A stretch of DNA of 64,000 nt from UBA2334 sp964396895 (lineage in GTDB: Bacteria; Pseudomonadota; Gammaproteobacteria; Burkholderiales; Burkholderiaceae_C): positions 42,698 to 106,697 of the forward strand of contig CAYNGJ010000015.1 of the NCBI GenBank assembly GCA_964396895.1, in the 5' to 3' direction. Shown in pieces: positions 33,835-42,912 of the stretch. Each line of letters opens with the position of its first letter. The stretch's first letter is position 1. The position numbers were made by a program, and so were the translations under genes. The notes beneath the pieces are model-generated. The model made no database searches. It was not told the origin of the DNA and saw only the letters and a program-made list of their open reading frames with translations.

Positions 33835-34731
33835 ATGAACAGATTGGGTTTTATCGGTGCTTCGCTGGTGCTGGTCTTGGCCATCCTCAGCTCCACCGTC
33901 TTTGTGGTTGACCAGCGCCAGTTTGGCGTGGTCTACCAGTTGGGACAAATCCGCAGCGTGATCACCGAACCGGGGCTGAATTTCAAAATGCCGCCCCCGC
34001 TGCAAAACGTGTCCTACATCGACAAGCGCCTGCTCACGCTGGACAGCACAGATGCTGAGCCCATGCTGACCGCTGAAAAACAGCGCGTGGTCATCGACTG
34101 GTACGTGCGTTGGCGTGTGTCAGAACCCCAGGAATACATCCGCAACGTGGGACTCGACGAGCGGGCAGGTGCCCTGCAGCTGACCCGTGTGGTGAGAAAC
34201 GCGTTCCAGCAAGAGGTGAACAAGCTCACGGTCAACGAACTGTTGTCCACCAAGCGCGACGCGCTGATGAACGACGTGCGCACCCAGGTGCTCAGCGCGG
34301 TGCGCAGCGCCGAAAAGCCTTGGGGCATGGACGTGGTGGACGTGCGCATCAACCGCGTGGACTACTTCGAGACCATCACCGAATCGGTCTATCGCCGCAT
34401 GGAGGCCGAGCGCCAGCAGGTGGCCAATCAGCTTCGCTCCACCGGTTCTGCCGAGGGTGAGCAAATCCGCGCGTCCGCCGACCGGCAACGTGAAGTGACG
34501 CTGGCCAACGCCTACCGCGAGGCACAGAAAGTCAAGGGCGATGGCGATGCCGAGGCCGCGCGCACCTATGCCGAGGCGTTTGGCAAAGATGCGTCGTTCG
34601 CTCAGTTCTACCGCAGCCTGGAGGCCTACAAGTCCAGTTTTGCCAGTAAGTCGGATGTGGTGGTCGTGGACCCCTCGTCGGAGTTCTTCAAGGCCATGCG
34701 CAGCAGCAACCTCGGCAACACAGGCAAATGA
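33835..34731 (+). CDS. hflC: FtsH-modulating protease regulator HflC
   Basis: HflC is the partner of HflK. Residues 1-25 form a signal-anchor (IGASLVLVLAILSSTVFVV), followed by the SPFH core with DQRQFGVVYQLGQIRSVI and RVDYFETITESVYRRMEAER. The 298-residue length is usual. AGGAAG precedes the ATG. It is cotranscribed with hflK and probably with the DUF2065 gene 15 bases downstream. Confidence 0.96.
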   Translation: MNRLGFIGASLVLVLAILSSTVFVVDQRQFGVVYQLGQIRSVITEPGLNFKMPPPLQNVSYIDKRLLTLDSTDAEPMLTAEKQRVVIDWYVRWRVSEPQEYIRNVGLDERAGALQLTRVVRNAFQQEVNKLTVNELLSTKRDALMNDVRTQVLSAVRSAEKPWGMDVVDVRINRVDYFETITESVYRRMEAERQQVANQLRSTGSAEGEQIRASADRQREVTLANAYREAQKVKGDGDAEAARTYAEAFGKDASFAQFYRSLEAYKSSFASKSDVVVVDPSSEFFKAMRSSNLGNTGK

Positions 34732-34746
34732 GCGGGCTCACTGCCC

Positions 34747-34932
34747 ATGCTTGACAGCCTGTGGTTGGCACTGGCCCTCGTGTGCATCATCGAGGGCCTT
34801 TTTCCTTTTGTATCCCCGTCATCTTGGCGGCAGACGTTCACCACACTGCTTGGCTTGAGTGACGGACAAATCCGATTTTTCGGATTGTTCGCCATTTTGC
34901 TGGGACTGCTCGGGTTGGTTTTTTTGGCCTGA
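34747..34932 (+). CDS. DUF2065 small inner-membrane protein
   Basis: The product has 61 residues with two hydrophobic segments (LWLALALVCIIEGLFPFV and FFGLFAILLGLLGLVFLA) separated by a short polar loop. This matches DUF2065, a family found directly after hflC or before purA in many proteobacteria. Function is unknown; the position suggests a role near the HflKC-FtsH complex. Confidence 0.9.
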   Translation: MLDSLWLALALVCIIEGLFPFVSPSSWRQTFTTLLGLSDGQIRFFGLFAILLGLLGLVFLA

Positions 34933-34976
34933 GTGGACCCGGTAAAATCCCTTTTTTAACAGCCCCCTGAAAACAC

Positions 34977-36146
34977 ATGTCTGCCTGGGTTCTCCCGGAT
35001 CAAATTGCCGACGCATTGCCCTCCGAGGCACGGCACATCGAAGAACTCCGCAGGGACCTGCTGGACAGTGCTCGCCGTTACGGCTATGAGCTGGTCATGC
35101 CGCCCCTGCTGGAGCACCTGGAATCGCTGCTCACCGGCACCGGCGAAGCCCTGGACCTGCAAACCTTCAAGCTGGTGGACCAGTTGTCTGGCCGCACCCT
35201 GGGTCTGCGTGCCGACAGCACCCCCCAAGTGGCCCGCATCGACGCCCACCTGCTCAACCGTGAGGGTGTGACACGCCTGTGTTACTGCGGTCCCGTGCTG
35301 CACACCCGCGCTGCGCGGGCCCATGCCACGCGTGAGCCCCTGCAATTCGGCGCCGAAATCTACGGCCATGCGGGGTTGGAGGCCGATTTGGAGTCAATCG
35401 AGCTGGCCCGCGTCAGCCTGTTGGCCGCCAACGTCGGTCAACTGACGCTGGACATGACGGATGTGCGCATCGTGGACGCGTTGCTGCAGGGGCAAACCCT
35501 GTCGGCCCCGAACCTGGCCGCCATCCACGCTGCGCTGGCGGCCAAAAACGTGCCCGAACTCACCCTGCTCACCCAGGGTCTGCCGCACGACGTGGGCGCT
35601 GGGCTGTGCCTGTTGCCGCAACTCTACGGTGATGTGCAGGTGCTCAATGAGGCGGAAAAGCGCCTCCCAAGCTCGCCCATGCTGGCGTCGGCGCTGCACA
35701 ACCTGCGCTGGCTGTCCCAACGTCTGTCGGGCATGGCCATCACGTTTGACCTGGCCGATTTGCGTGGATATGCCTACTACACCGGCGTTCGCTTTGCCTT
35801 GTTTGGCGGTGATGGTGTTCACCAGCCCGTGCACGAGTTGGTGCGGGGTGGCCGTTACGACGAAGTGGGTGCGGTGTTTGGCCGCAAGCGCCCCGCCGTG
35901 GGCTTCAGCCTGGACATCAAGGAGCTGGTGCAGGCGGTGCCACCCCGTCCCTTGCGGGCGGCGGTGCTGGCACCCTGGGGCGAGCAGGCGGGCTTGCGCC
36001 ACGCCATTGACTACCTGCGCGCCCGTGGCGACACCGTGGTGTGTGTGCTGCCAGGGCACGAGCATGAAGTGAATGAATTCCACTGCGATCGCCAGCTCAT
36101 CGAGCGCGACGGGCAGTGGATGGTTGAACCGTTTTCCAAATCTTGA
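34977..36146 (+). CDS. hisZ: ATP phosphoribosyltransferase regulatory subunit HisZ
   Basis: HisZ is a HisRS paralogue that forms a complex with the short HisG to run the first step of histidine synthesis. The 389-residue protein shows the class II core (LRADSTPQVARIDAH, DLRGYAYYTGVRFALFG) and lacks a tRNA anticodon-binding domain. Having HisZ implies a short-form HisG elsewhere on the chromosome. A TAAAAT element lies in the 44-base upstream gap. Placement between hflC and purA is typical of betaproteobacteria. Confidence 0.94.
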   Translation: MSAWVLPDQIADALPSEARHIEELRRDLLDSARRYGYELVMPPLLEHLESLLTGTGEALDLQTFKLVDQLSGRTLGLRADSTPQVARIDAHLLNREGVTRLCYCGPVLHTRAARAHATREPLQFGAEIYGHAGLEADLESIELARVSLLAANVGQLTLDMTDVRIVDALLQGQTLSAPNLAAIHAALAAKNVPELTLLTQGLPHDVGAGLCLLPQLYGDVQVLNEAEKRLPSSPMLASALHNLRWLSQRLSGMAITFDLADLRGYAYYTGVRFALFGGDGVHQPVHELVRGGRYDEVGAVFGRKRPAVGFSLDIKELVQAVPPRPLRAAVLAPWGEQAGLRHAIDYLRARGDTVVCVLPGHEHEVNEFHCDRQLIERDGQWMVEPFSKS

Positions 36147-36151
36147 GCAAC

Positions 36152-37558
36152 ATGATGAACAAAACTTCAGCGCCGGTGCCCGGCCGCAACGTGGTCGTGG
36201 TCGGTACCCAGTGGGGTGACGAGGGCAAGGGCAAACTCGTGGACTGGCTGACAGAAACCGCCACCGGCGTGGTGCGCTTCCAAGGTGGACACAACGCAGG
36301 CCACACATTGGTCATCAACGGCGTCAAAACGGCGTTGCACCTCATCCCCAGCGGCATCATGCGCGCGGGTGTCAAGTGCTACATCGGCAACGGTGTGGTG
36401 TTGGCCGCCGGCAAGTTGCTGGAAGAAATTGTGGGCCTGGAGGCCGCACAGGTTGAGGTGCGTTCCCGCCTGCGCGTGAGCGAAGGTTGCCCGCTGATCC
36501 TGCCCTTTCATGCCGCACTCGATGTGGCCCGTGAGGCCGCCAAGGAAAAAGCCGGCACCGCCAAAATCGGTACCACCGGCCGTGGCATTGGTCCTGCCTA
36601 CGAAGACAAAGTGGCCCGCCGCGCCCTGCGCGTGCAAGACCTGAAGCACCCCGCTCGCTTCGCGGCCAAGCTGCACGAGTTGGTGGCGTACTACAACACC
36701 CAGCTCGCCGCACTGGGGGCCGAGGAGCTTGACTGGTCGCAGGCCGCTTGGCTCAAGGGCCAGTCACTGGCCGACTTCCTGGTGAACGGACAACTGCAGT
36801 ACGACGCCATCCACGCCCAGGCCATGGTCCATGCCGAACTGATCAAACCCATGATTGCCGACGTGTCGCGCGAGCTGAACGCTGCCCACGCCACCGGGGC
36901 CAACCTGCTGTTTGAAGGCGCGCAAGGCACGCTGCTGGACATTGACCACGGCACCTATCCGTTTGTCACCTCCAGCAATTGCGTGGCAGGCAATGCCGCC
37001 GCCGGGGCCGGTGTGGGTCCGGGCCTGTTGCACTATGTGCTGGGTATCACCAAAGCCTATTGCACCCGCGTGGGTGGCGGTCCGTTCCCCACCGAGCTGG
37101 ACTGGGAAAAAGAAGGCACCCCTGGCTGGCACATGGCCACGGTGGGCGCCGAAAAAGGCACCACCACCGGCCGCAGCCGCCGCTGTGGTTGGTTCGACTC
37201 GGCCCTGCTCAAGCGCAGTGCGCAGGTCAACGGCCTGTCTGGCCTGTGCATCACCAAGCTTGACGTGCTCGATGGCCTGACCGAGCTCAAGCTGTGCACC
37301 GGCTACGAGCTTGACGGCGATGTGGTGGACATCCTCCCCATGGGGGCCGACGACATTGCCCGCTGCACCCCCATTTACGAAACCCTGCCCGGTTGGACAC
37401 AATCCACCGTGGGGGTGACCCGCCACGACGACCTGCCACCCGAAGCACAGCGCTACCTGCGACGCATCCAGGAAACCGCCGGGGTGCCCATCCACATGGT
37501 GTCCACCAGCCCTGACCGGGACCACACCATCCTGCTGAAGCATCCCTACCAAGGTTGA
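36152..37558 (+). CDS. purA: Adenylosuccinate synthetase
   Basis: PurA joins IMP and aspartate with GTP to give adenylosuccinate, the first step to AMP. GTQWGDEGKGKLVDWLTE holds the P-loop and catalytic aspartate. HNAGHT supplies the catalytic histidine. The GTTGRGIGPAYEDK and TTGRSRRCGWFD segments bind IMP. ATG 36152 gives 468 residues, slightly longer than in E. coli; TTG 36143 overlapping hisZ is less likely. A dispersed repeat follows before the next gene. Confidence 0.96.
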   Translation: MMNKTSAPVPGRNVVVVGTQWGDEGKGKLVDWLTETATGVVRFQGGHNAGHTLVINGVKTALHLIPSGIMRAGVKCYIGNGVVLAAGKLLEEIVGLEAAQVEVRSRLRVSEGCPLILPFHAALDVAREAAKEKAGTAKIGTTGRGIGPAYEDKVARRALRVQDLKHPARFAAKLHELVAYYNTQLAALGAEELDWSQAAWLKGQSLADFLVNGQLQYDAIHAQAMVHAELIKPMIADVSRELNAAHATGANLLFEGAQGTLLDIDHGTYPFVTSSNCVAGNAAAGAGVGPGLLHYVLGITKAYCTRVGGGPFPTELDWEKEGTPGWHMATVGAEKGTTTGRSRRCGWFDSALLKRSAQVNGLSGLCITKLDVLDGLTELKLCTGYELDGDVVDILPMGADDIARCTPIYETLPGWTQSTVGVTRHDDLPPEAQRYLRRIQETAGVPIHMVSTSPDRDHTILLKHPYQG

Positions 37559-37617
37559 TTTTTAACAAAAAGTGCACTCAGCGCTTTATTTATAAGCATT
37601 GTTAGCTACTTATTTTG
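37556..37617 (+). repeat. GCGC-N19-AGCT dispersed repeat, copy C
   Basis: GCGC is at 37581-37584 and AGCTA at 37604-37608, again 19 bases apart, with AAAAAGTGCACTCA upstream and a T-rich tail. It fills the 68-base gap between purA and the phosphoribosyltransferase. The GGAG of the downstream gene's ribosome site sits in its tail, so the repeat may contribute to translation start. Confidence 0.7.
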
Positions 37618-37626
37618 GAGTAAGTC

Positions 37627-38151
37627 ATGTTGACTGAAGACGGCAAGCATCTGTACGTGTCTTACGACGAGTACCACAACCTCATCGAGAAACTGGCACT
37701 CCGAATCCACCAGTCGGACTGGGAGTTCGACACCATCCTGTGCCTGGCCCGCGGTGGCATGCGCCCGGGTGACATCCTCAGCCGGATTTTTGACAAACCC
37801 CTGGCCATCATGTCCACCAGCTCCTATCGCGCCGACGCCGGTACCGTGCAAGGCCGGTTGGACATTGCGCGCTTCATCACCACCCCCAAGGGCGAAATCG
37901 CGGGCAAGGTGCTGCTGGTGGACGACTTGGCCGACACTGGTCACACCCTGCAGGCGGTCATCAACACCCTGAAAAACCACTATGAGCCCATCACCGAGTT
38001 GCGCAGCGCCGTGATCTGGACCAAGGGTGTCTCGACCTTCACGCCCGACTACTCGGTGGAATTCCTCCCCACCAACCCCTGGATTCACCAGCCTTTTGAA
38101 GGCTACGACAGCCTGCGCCCCGCCGCATTGCTGGAAAAGTGGAAGCTCTGA
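37627..38151 (+). CDS. Phosphoribosyltransferase (Gpt/HGPRT-like)
   Basis: This is a 174-residue type I phosphoribosyltransferase. The PRPP loop is KVLLVDDLADTGHTLQAV and the pyrophosphate loop lies near CLARGGMRPGDILSR. The hood and the C-terminal FLPTNPWIHQPFEGYDSLRP resemble the xanthine-guanine/hypoxanthine group. Purine salvage fits its place after purA. The exact base is not certain. GGAG lies just upstream of the ATG. Confidence 0.88.
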   Translation: MLTEDGKHLYVSYDEYHNLIEKLALRIHQSDWEFDTILCLARGGMRPGDILSRIFDKPLAIMSTSSYRADAGTVQGRLDIARFITTPKGEIAGKVLLVDDLADTGHTLQAVINTLKNHYEPITELRSAVIWTKGVSTFTPDYSVEFLPTNPWIHQPFEGYDSLRPAALLEKWKL

Positions 38152-38159
38152 CACCTGCC

Positions 38160-39380
38160 ATGCCCGAATCGCTGTCCACCCGGCTCATTCACCATCCCTA
38201 TGTCGCGCCCGTTGGGTTCGACGCCGTGGCGCCGGGGGTGCACAAGGCCTCAACGGTGTTTTTCGGCAACGTGCATGAGTTGCGTCACCGCGAGTGGCGC
38301 GACAAATCCGGCTACACCTACGGCCTGCACGGCACGCCCACCACCTTCATGCTGGAAGAGCGCATTGCCACCCTCGAAGGAGGCCAGCACTGTGTGCTGG
38401 TGCCCAGCGGCCTGGCGGCCGTGGCCTTGGTGGACCAGGCGTTTTTGCGGCAGGGCGACGAGCTGCTGGTACCCGACAACGCCTACGGTCCCAACAAGGC
38501 GTTGGCCGAGGGAGAGTTGAAGGGCTGGGGCATCACCACCCGGTACTACGACCCCATGAACCCGGCGGATCTGGCCCGCCTGATCACCCCCGCGACCCGG
38601 CTGGTGTGGTTGGAAGCCCCTGGCTCCATCACCCTGGAGTTTCCCGACCTGCCAGCGTTGGTGGCCGTCATCACGCAGGCCAATGCCGAGCGCGCAGGGC
38701 AGGGTGGCGCCAACGCCGCCCGGCCCATGTTGAGCGTACTGGACAACACCTGGGGTGCAGGCATCGCTTTCAACGCGTTCGACCTGGGGGTGGACATGTC
38801 CATGCAGGCCCTCACCAAATACCCCAGCGGTGGCGCCGATGTGCTGATGGGCTCGGTGGTCACCCGTGACGCATCTCTGCACCACAGTTTGCTCATGACG
38901 CACATGCGCCTGGGTCTGGGTGTGGGTGGCAACGATGCCGAACTGGTGTTGCGCGGCCTGCCCAGTGTGGCCTTGCGCTACCACGCACAAGACAGCAGCA
39001 CCCGCGCCCTGGCGCAGTGGATGCAACAGCGCGCTGAGGTGGCCTGCGTGCTGCACCCGGCATTGCCCACCTCACCCGGCCACGCCCACTGGCTGCGCGA
39101 TGCCAGTGCGGCGGCCTGCCTGTTCAGCGCGGTATTCAAACCTGCCCACACGCAGGCGCAGGTGGACGCGTTCTGCGACCGGCTCCAGCGGTTCAAGCTG
39201 GGTTGGAGTTGGGCAGGGCCCATCAGCCTGTGTGCACCTTACGACGTGCCCGCCATCCGCCAGCGGCCCTGGCCCCACGCCGGTGGCTTGGTTCGCTTCG
39301 CCATTGGGCTGGAAGCCGTCGCCGATCTGCAAGCCGACCTGACCCAGGCGCTGCAGGTGTTTTCCGACACCCATGCCTGA
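38160..39380 (+). CDS. metC: Cystathionine beta-lyase-like PLP enzyme
   Basis: The 406-residue enzyme belongs to the Cys/Met metabolism PLP family. Visible parts are YGLHGTPTTFMLEERIATLEGG (in two pieces), DNTWGAGIAFN, which binds PLP, and LTKYPSGGADVLMGSV, which carries the internal-aldimine lysine. The best-matching subgroup is cystathionine beta-lyase, giving homocysteine from cystathionine. Relatives include gamma-synthases and gamma-lyases, so the symbol is provisional. ATG 38160 lies eight bases after the phosphoribosyltransferase stop. Confidence 0.86.
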   Translation: MPESLSTRLIHHPYVAPVGFDAVAPGVHKASTVFFGNVHELRHREWRDKSGYTYGLHGTPTTFMLEERIATLEGGQHCVLVPSGLAAVALVDQAFLRQGDELLVPDNAYGPNKALAEGELKGWGITTRYYDPMNPADLARLITPATRLVWLEAPGSITLEFPDLPALVAVITQANAERAGQGGANAARPMLSVLDNTWGAGIAFNAFDLGVDMSMQALTKYPSGGADVLMGSVVTRDASLHHSLLMTHMRLGLGVGGNDAELVLRGLPSVALRYHAQDSSTRALAQWMQQRAEVACVLHPALPTSPGHAHWLRDASAAACLFSAVFKPAHTQAQVDAFCDRLQRFKLGWSWAGPISLCAPYDVPAIRQRPWPHAGGLVRFAIGLEAVADLQADLTQALQVFSDTHA

Positions 39381-39410
39381 CCCCCTTTTTTACCCCAACG
39401 AAAGCACCTT

Positions 39411-39620
39411 TTGGCAACTCCCAATTACGGATACGAAAAGCGCCAGCGTGAGCTCGCCAAACGCCTGAAAAAAGAAGAAAAACTCAAATCCAAAGCCGAT
39501 CGCAAACACACCGAGCCCGGTGAGTTTCCCGACGGTGGAGACGGCTCAGCGCCCCCCAACGCACCGAGTGGCGACGCCAGCGGCAGCAGCCCCCCTCAGA
39601 CTGGCGGCACCTCGGCCTGA
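39411..39620 (+). CDS. Small conserved basic protein (MATPNYGYEKRQRELAK family)
   Basis: The 69-residue product starts with TTG. Its first half is highly charged and helical (YEKRQRELAKRLKKEEKLKSKAD), while the second half is Gly/Pro/Ser-rich and disordered. I recognise the N-terminus as a conserved Burkholderiales hypothetical protein. A basic helix could bind RNA or DNA, but nothing shows it. Its last 25 bases overlap the end of mnmH on the other strand. Confidence 0.75.
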   Translation: MATPNYGYEKRQRELAKRLKKEEKLKSKADRKHTEPGEFPDGGDGSAPPNAPSGDASGSSPPQTGGTSA

Positions 39621-40666
39621 ATCAGCGCACTGGCCGCCTGGGCCAGTGAGGTTTGGCTGCGATCGGCCAGTACACACACCTGTGCCTGGCCAAACTGCAC
39701 AAAGTTGCGCCCAATGGACTGCGCGTACATGGGGTCGTAGTGCACCGTCAACAGCGCTTGCACCACCTCGGGCGTGTGCCCCGCCAGGACTTGTTCCACC
39801 CACTGTGCCACCTGTGCGTTGCCCCTGCGCTCGGCCAGGGCCTGCAGGCGTTGGCAAAAAAACGCCGGGTCTGTCACAAAAAAATCATAGTCTTCCAGCA
39901 ACAGCGCCACGCGCTCGGCGTCTGACAGCTGAAGGTCTATGCACGGGCTGGCGCGCATCGCGTCCATGAGGGCGTCAGGCACCCGCAGGTCGCCCACTTT
40001 TTTGCTTTCACTTTCCACGTACACCGGCCGCGTCGGGTCAAAGCCGCGCAGCGCTGACCACACCAGGGTGTCAAAGCGCTTCTGGCTGGGTTGGGGCACG
40101 CCTGGAATGTGGCCCAGCACCGAGCTGCGGTGGTTGGCCAGCGCCTCCAGGTCCAGCACCTGGGCACCCCGGGCCGCCAGCGCGGTCAGCAACCGGGTTT
40201 TGCCACTGCCAGTGGGGCCACAGATCACCCGGTAGTGCAGTGCCTGTGACAGGGCCGGTAATTCGGCCAGCACCGCCTGGCGAAACGCCTTGTAGCCCCC
40301 CTCCAGCAGGGTCACTTGAAACCCGATGGCACCCAGAATGGTGGCCAGCGCACCGCTGCGGTTGCCACCACGCCAGCAGTACACCAGTGGTTTCCAGCCC
40401 TTGGGGGCATCCAGCAGCTCACGCTCAATGTGGTTGGCGACGTTGCGGGCCACCAGCGCGGCCCCACGTTTTTTGGCCTCGAACGCATTGACCTGCTTGT
40501 ACAGGGTGCCAATGGCCACGCGCTCCTCGTTGTTCAGGCTGGGCCAGTTGATGGCGCCTGGCACATGGTCCAGGGCATGTTCCAGCTCGGTGCGTGCGTC
40601 GATGATGGCATCGAACGTGCCCAGTTGGTTCAGCGCCAGCGGCGCAGCCAGTGTTTTCAAGCTCAT
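39596..40666 (-). CDS. mnmH: tRNA 2-selenouridine synthase
   Basis: MnmH (SelU) converts 2-thiouridine at the tRNA wobble position to 2-selenouridine through a geranylated intermediate. The 356-residue protein has an N-terminal rhodanese domain with catalytic Cys97 in VYCWRGGNRSGA. A P-loop domain contains CGPTGSGKTRLL (residues about 149-160), with YVESESKKVGD downstream. Its presence suggests that selenophosphate (SelD) is made by this organism. It lies 13 bases after the SGNH esterase gene on the same strand. Confidence 0.93.
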   Translation of the reverse strand: MSLKTLAAPLALNQLGTFDAIIDARTELEHALDHVPGAINWPSLNNEERVAIGTLYKQVNAFEAKKRGAALVARNVANHIERELLDAPKGWKPLVYCWRGGNRSGALATILGAIGFQVTLLEGGYKAFRQAVLAELPALSQALHYRVICGPTGSGKTRLLTALAARGAQVLDLEALANHRSSVLGHIPGVPQPSQKRFDTLVWSALRGFDPTRPVYVESESKKVGDLRVPDALMDAMRASPCIDLQLSDAERVALLLEDYDFFVTDPAFFCQRLQALAERRGNAQVAQWVEQVLAGHTPEVVQALLTVHYDPMYAQSIGRNFVQFGQAQVCVLADRSQTSLAQAASALIQAEVPPV

Positions 40667-40679
40667 GTTGGGGGTGGTG

Positions 40680-41354
40680 TTATTTCAGTTGAGGCAGCAG
40701 CACAGGCCAGACGTTGTCCAGCATCAGCGCCTGTGCCTCTTCGTTGGGGTGAATGCGGTCGGCCTGGAAGAGGCGGGTGGCATCGGCACCGTCGGCCACG
40801 TTGGCCAGCAAAAACGGCACCAGTGCCGACTTGTGCTGCCGGGCCACTTTCACAAACACCTGGCTGAAGTCCCGGGCGTAGGCGCTGCCATAGTTGGGCG
40901 GCACCTGCATGCCCACCACGGTCACCTTGGCTCCCGCTTGGCGGCTGGCCTGCGCCATGGCCGACAGGTTGGCCTCGGTCATGCGCAAGTCCAGGCCGCG
41001 CAGGGCGTCGTTGCCCCCCAGCTCCAACAGAACATGGGTGGGCCGGTGACGCTTGAGCAGTGCGGGCAGGCGGGAACGGCCACCGGCCGTGGTGTCGCCA
41101 CTGATGCTGGCGTTGATGACCTCCGCGCCGGAGACCCGCTCTTGCAACCGGGCTTGCAGCAGCGCCACCCAGCCGGTGCCGCGCGCCAGGCCATATTCGG
41201 CGCTGAGCGAGTCACCCACCACCAGCAAGGTGAACTGGGTGGGCGCCGACGCGGCCTGCACCTGGGCGGGCAGCGCCCCCATTGCCCCGGCGCAGAGGCA
41301 GGCCAAGCCAAGCACGCTACAGTGCGAGACAAGGCGACGACGTGTCGTCGGCAT
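40680..41354 (-). CDS. SGNH esterase (TesA-like arylesterase)
   Basis: This 224-residue periplasmic GDSL/SGNH hydrolase resembles thioesterase I/arylesterase TesA. A signal peptide is present (SVLGLACLCAGAMGALPAQVQA). Block I is VVGDSLSAEYGL with the nucleophile serine. Block III is LELGGNDALRG, and block V is ADRIHPNEEAQ with Asp and His. An alternative ATG at 41372 would overlap the start of the divergent ATPase gene. The back-to-back pairing with a YbbA-type ATPase is conserved from E. coli. Confidence 0.92.
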   Translation of the reverse strand: MPTTRRRLVSHCSVLGLACLCAGAMGALPAQVQAASAPTQFTLLVVGDSLSAEYGLARGTGWVALLQARLQERVSGAEVINASISGDTTAGGRSRLPALLKRHRPTHVLLELGGNDALRGLDLRMTEANLSAMAQASRQAGAKVTVVGMQVPPNYGSAYARDFSQVFVKVARQHKSALVPFLLANVADGADATRLFQADRIHPNEEAQALMLDNVWPVLLPQLK

Positions 41355-41361
41355 GGAGTGA

Positions 41362-42096
41362 ATGTGGCGCATGACTGAAGTTTTGAATAGGCAATCGGGC
41401 ACCGGTGCGCAAACGCCGGCAGGGGTGGTGGAAACCGCAGTGGTGCGGGTGGAGCGGCTGGGTAAGTCGGTGACGGACTCGGGCGGCACGCTGGCTATTT
41501 TGCGCGATATCGATTTTTCGCTTCGCCGAGGTGAAACGGCCGCCATTGTCGGCGCTTCGGGCTCGGGTAAAAGCACGCTGTTGTCCATCGTGGCCGGCCT
41601 GGACACCCCCACACAAGGCACCGTGTGGCTGGATGGCCAGGACCTGTTTGCCCTGAGCGAAGACCAGCGTGCCGCGCTGCGTGCGCAGAAGGTAGGTTTT
41701 GTGTTCCAGAGTTTTCAACTCATGGGCAACCTGACGGCGCTGGAGAACGTGATGCTCCCCCTGGAGCTGGCAGGCCGTCGCGATGCCCGCAGCGCCGCCA
41801 CCGACATGTTGCAGCGCGTGGGTTTGGGCCAACGGCTGGGGCATTACCCCAAGGTGCTCTCGGGTGGTGAGCAACAGCGCGTGGCCCTGGCTCGCGCCTT
41901 TGTGGTGCGGCCCGCCGTGCTGTTGGCCGATGAGCCCACCGGCAGCCTGGACTTTGCCACCGGCGAAACCATCATGCGGCTGATGTTTGACCTCAACCGC
42001 GAGCTGGGCACCACACTGGTGCTGGTGACGCACGACAGGCAGATTGCCGCGCGGTGCGAGCGGCGCATCACCATCGAAGCGGGCTGCATGGTCTGA
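41362..42096 (+). CDS. ABC transporter ATP-binding protein (YbbA/LolD-like)
   Basis: The 244-residue ATPase has Walker A GASGSGKSTL, Q-loop FQSFQLM, signature LSGGEQQRVALARAF and Walker B AVLLADEPTGSLD. It belongs to the MacB/LolD group that powers lipoprotein or substrate extrusion rather than import. In E. coli ybbA is followed by the permease ybbP; here rlmB follows directly, so its permease must be elsewhere or missing. ATG 41371 is an alternative start. The intergenic space to the esterase is only seven bases. Confidence 0.88.
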   Translation: MWRMTEVLNRQSGTGAQTPAGVVETAVVRVERLGKSVTDSGGTLAILRDIDFSLRRGETAAIVGASGSGKSTLLSIVAGLDTPTQGTVWLDGQDLFALSEDQRAALRAQKVGFVFQSFQLMGNLTALENVMLPLELAGRRDARSAATDMLQRVGLGQRLGHYPKVLSGGEQQRVALARAFVVRPAVLLADEPTGSLDFATGETIMRLMFDLNRELGTTLVLVTHDRQIAARCERRITIEAGCMV

Positions 42097-42146
42097 CCCT
42101 GGCGCGCCCCCGCCACGCCGAGTGGGTCAGCGGGGATAATCGGCAC

Positions 42147-42896
42147 ATGTCTTCACACAAAGTTCTGTTCGGCTTTCATGCCGTGGGTGTGCGCCTGAAA
42201 ACGGCGCCCCAGTCCATCGTCGAGGTGTATTACGAGGTCACCCGGCGCGACGCCCGTATGCGCCAGTTTCTGGACCGTGCCCGCGAAGCCGGTGTGCGCC
42301 TGATCGAGGCCGACGGCCTGCGCCTGTCCAAACTGGCGGGCAGCCACGGCCACCAGGGTGTAGCTGCCCGGGTAGACCCGGTGGCCCAGATCACCTCGCT
42401 GGACGAGCTGCTGGAGCAGCTGGAAGCCGACGGGGTGAACAATCCCTTGCTGTTGGTGTTGGACGGCATCACCGATCCGCACAACCTGGGCGCTTGCCTG
42501 CGCGTGGCCGACGGAGCAGGGGCCCACGCCGTGATTGCCCCCAAAGACCATGCGGCGGGCATCAACGCGACGGTGGCCAAGGTGGCCAGTGGGGCCGCCG
42601 AAACCATGCCGTATTTCATGGTGACCAACCTGGCACGTACCCTGGGTGAACTGAAGGAGCGCAACATCTGGGTCATTGGCACCAGCGACGATGCGCCCAA
42701 CACGCTCTACCAGGTGGATTTGAAAGGACCTGTGGCCCTGGTGCTGGGGGCCGAGGGCGCCGGCATGCGCCAGCTGACCCGCAAAACCTGCGACGAACTG
42801 GTGAGCATTCCCATGAAAGGCGCGGTGGAAAGCCTGAACGTGTCGGTGGCCAGCGGCGTGTGCCTTTACGAAGCCTTGCGCCAGCGCGGTGGTTGA
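42147..42896 (+). CDS. rlmB: 23S rRNA (guanosine-2'-O-)-methyltransferase RlmB
   Basis: RlmB methylates the 2'-OH of G2251 in 23S rRNA. The 249-residue SPOUT enzyme has the substrate-binding N-domain (VLFGFHAVGVRLK). The knot motifs LVLDGITDPHNLGACLRVADGAG, VLGAEGAGMR and IPMKGAVESLNVSVA are present. ATG 42147 precedes SSHKVLFGFHAV, the usual start of the family. Upstream frames have no homology. Confidence 0.96.
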   Translation: MSSHKVLFGFHAVGVRLKTAPQSIVEVYYEVTRRDARMRQFLDRAREAGVRLIEADGLRLSKLAGSHGHQGVAARVDPVAQITSLDELLEQLEADGVNNPLLLVLDGITDPHNLGACLRVADGAGAHAVIAPKDHAAGINATVAKVASGAAETMPYFMVTNLARTLGELKERNIWVIGTSDDAPNTLYQVDLKGPVALVLGAEGAGMRQLTRKTCDELVSIPMKGAVESLNVSVASGVCLYEALRQRGG

Positions 42897-42912
42897 CCCG
42901 AGCAGCGTTCAC

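Noticed and set aside
26242..36146. hisZ as a second histidyl-tRNA synthetase
   Set aside because: The product lacks the HisRS anticodon-binding domain and lies in the conserved hflC-hisZ-purA order, which fits the HisG regulatory subunit.
40326..41378. Plus-strand frame of 350 codons across mnmH and the esterase
   Set aside because: It spans the junction of two solid minus-strand genes and shows no protein family.
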